Below are positions 62,677 to 64,000 of a stretch of 64,000 nucleotides of DNA, one piece after another. This DNA is from Sinonovacula constricta (Eukaryota; Mollusca; Bivalvia; Cardiida; Solecurtidae). Position 1 is the first letter of the stretch; each line of letters starts with the position of its first letter. A program made the position numbers and the translations under genes. A model generated the notes under the pieces. That model was not told the origin of the DNA, did not search any database, and worked only from the letters and a program-made list of their open reading frames with translations. Location: positions 75,165,618 to 75,229,617 of the forward strand of contig CM017556.1 in NCBI GenBank assembly GCA_007844125.1, given 5' to 3'.

Positions 62677-64000
62677 TTAACTGGATGTCAAGGGGACATC
62701 TTCTTCCTTGCTCGGGTCAACTGGATGACTCTGGATGTACTTTTGAGGGCACGGTTTCTTGCACATTGATCGGCACAACGACGGAAGGGAATACGTCATG
62801 TTTTCAGGCACGTCAAACGTTGATTTGAATACCATGCTGGCAGTAAGTCCAACAACAACAGTAGTTGCAAGAAAGACAACGACAAAATAGTTATACGAGA
62901 TCGAATAAAGTCGGTTTAATCCGCTAGTCTTTGCTGGTGACCTCGGCAGCTCGGTGTTGTAAACATGGGATGTGTTAGATAGGTCTGAATTGTTGGAAGT
63001 TGTTTTCACCTTATTGCTTCCATCAGCCTGATAAATTCCTTTTACACTTATGGATTGTATATTAACTTCCGGCCCTGAGCAGTTAGTTACAGGTCCCAGA
63101 GGAAGGAATGGTGTCTGCTTAACGCCCGTAGAAAAGTTGGAGCCCACTGAGAGCCATATACCAAACGCCAACCCTGCGCCGGCTCCAATCAGTATACCTT
63201 TAACGGACGTCTTCCGACTGAATATGGACAGGATGAAAATCCCTGTAACCGGACCTAGAATAGATGTCAGAATGGTGGAAGCAATCTGGTGCAACGGTCC
63301 TTGGACATTGCCCAGGATCAGTGCAAATCCGACACAAGCGGCAGCTATAATAGCGACCAACAGTTTGGAGAAGTATGTCAGCCTTACTTCTGACGTTGTC
63401 TTGAAGATTGTCATGCGGAACTCTTCTGTCACGACTGCAGACATGCTACTAAATAAGGATGACAAAGTACTTAATGATGCGCTGCAAAGAGCCGCAAAGA
63501 ACAACCCTGATGCTCCAGGAATGAAGGCAAACATATCAACCACGGTGACTGGGATGATTTGATTCGGGTTCTTGATCCGTCCAGACGCCAATGGGTCACA
63601 TCCCTTGTTACTGAAGTAGGCATATGCAACAAGACCCTCCAGCATCGCAACGGATTCAACAATAAAGTACATCGGAATGAAAAAATACATGACCTTCTTT
63701 GCATCCGACATTGATTTAGTGGAGTTAAGTCTCTGGACGATTGTCTGCGATGACATCTGGGCAAACTCCACGATGAAATTACCTATGCAAAGAGCCCAAA
63801 ATGAATTTCGAACAAGGGGATCGGGATTGAAATCAAACATGTTCAGTCGTCCACTAGGCTTGTTGAGAACGAACACATTTCCAAAGCCTCCCACGCTAAT
63901 TACACCATAGACAATAATCGCTATGTATGATATGGCCATAACAATGCACTGGATGACATCTGCATAAACAACAGCCTTGATTCCACCGAGTGCAGTGTAT
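62677..64000 (-). CDS. sodium/solute symporter of the SLC5 family, partial
   Basis: The minus-strand frame is open from the window edge to the stop at 62677, at least 440 residues of a family usually about 600 long; the N-terminal part lies beyond 64000. The visible protein starts within YTALGGIKAVVYADVIQ, a typical SSF segment, and has about eight hydrophobic helices, including FWALCIGNFIVEFAQ, the FFAALCSASLSTLSSLFSSM segment (the conserved helix with Ser/Thr near the second sodium site), GPVTGIFILSIF and FVVVFLATTVVVGL. A variable Asn/Ser-rich extracellular loop precedes the last helix, and the tail ends DVPLTSS. The type resembles the sodium-coupled monocarboxylate and multivitamin transporters (SLC5A8, SLC5A12, SLC5A6); substrate cannot be assigned. 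No intron interrupts the visible 1.3 kb, in contrast to the neighbouring genes. Confidence 0.92.
   Translation of the reverse strand, partial: YTALGGIKAVVYADVIQCIVMAISYIAIIVYGVISVGGFGNVFVLNKPSGRLNMFDFNPDPLVRNSFWALCIGNFIVEFAQMSSQTIVQRLNSTKSMSDAKKVMYFFIPMYFIVESVAMLEGLVAYAYFSNKGCDPLASGRIKNPNQIIPVTVVDMFAFIPGASGLFFAALCSASLSTLSSLFSSMSAVVTEEFRMTIFKTTSEVRLTYFSKLLVAIIAAACVGFALILGNVQGPLHQIASTILTSILGPVTGIFILSIFSRKTSVKGILIGAGAGLAFGIWLSVGSNFSTGVKQTPFLPLGPVTNCSGPEVNIQSISVKGIYQADGSNKVKTTSNNSDLSNTSHVYNTELPRSPAKTSGLNRLYSISYNYFVVVFLATTVVVGLTASMVFKSTFDVPENMTYSLPSLCRSMCKKPCPQKYIQSHPVDPSKEEDVPLTSS

Noticed and set aside
63050..63562. 170-codon + frame within the SLC5 gene
   Set aside because: Antisense shadow of the transporter coding sequence, which has clear membrane helices and family motifs.

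Overview
The window looks like nuclear DNA of an invertebrate animal, most likely a bivalve mollusc. Evidence: AT-rich sequence, short phase-matched exons with GT-AG introns, tRNA-derived SINEs of the kind common in molluscs, many kilobase-scale minisatellites, and metazoan-specific genes. The taxonomic call is inference; no species marker is present.

Four multi-kilobase genes and one nested gene are supported. (1) An ANKRD6/diversin orthologue on + spans about 8.7-28.4 kb: a likely first coding exon at 8689-8800, an ankyrin block encoded largely one repeat per 99-bp exon, and a 2.8-kb last exon. (2) Mitochondrial acetyl-CoA acetyltransferase (ACAT1) on - spans 32063-44584; all 13 coding exons were resolved with consistent phases, giving 414 residues with the complete thiolase active site. 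(3) An intronless PRELI-domain gene on + (35292-35996) lies inside ACAT1 intron 11 on the opposite strand. (4) CCDC174 on + spans 44829-55343 in 11 coding exons, 779 residues, with a proline-rich tail absent from the human protein. (5) The 3' part of an SLC5-family sodium/solute symporter on - (62677 to the window edge).

Layout: 1-8.6 kb holds no recognisable gene and carries two large minisatellites (51-bp and 66-bp units). 8.7-28.4 kb is ANKRD6, with a 36-bp minisatellite in intron 1 and a 59-bp minisatellite in a later intron. 28.4-32 kb is 3' flank between the converging ANKRD6 and ACAT1 genes. ACAT1 and CCDC174 are head to head with 244 bp between start codons, so they probably share a bidirectional promoter. 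57.5-60.5 kb is a 28-bp satellite block of about 100 units, followed by about 2 kb of unassigned sequence and the transporter gene.

The most notable pattern is that three separate exon-intron junctions have been tandemly duplicated with their splice signals: the CCDC174 exon 3 acceptor (12 copies of a 41-bp module containing branch-point-like sequence, pyrimidine tract, AG and 11 exonic bases), the CCDC174 exon 8 donor (about 5 decayed copies) and the ACAT1 exon 6 acceptor (3 copies, 85-bp unit). No operon-like or defence system was found. The genes have unrelated housekeeping or signalling roles and are not evidently functionally linked.
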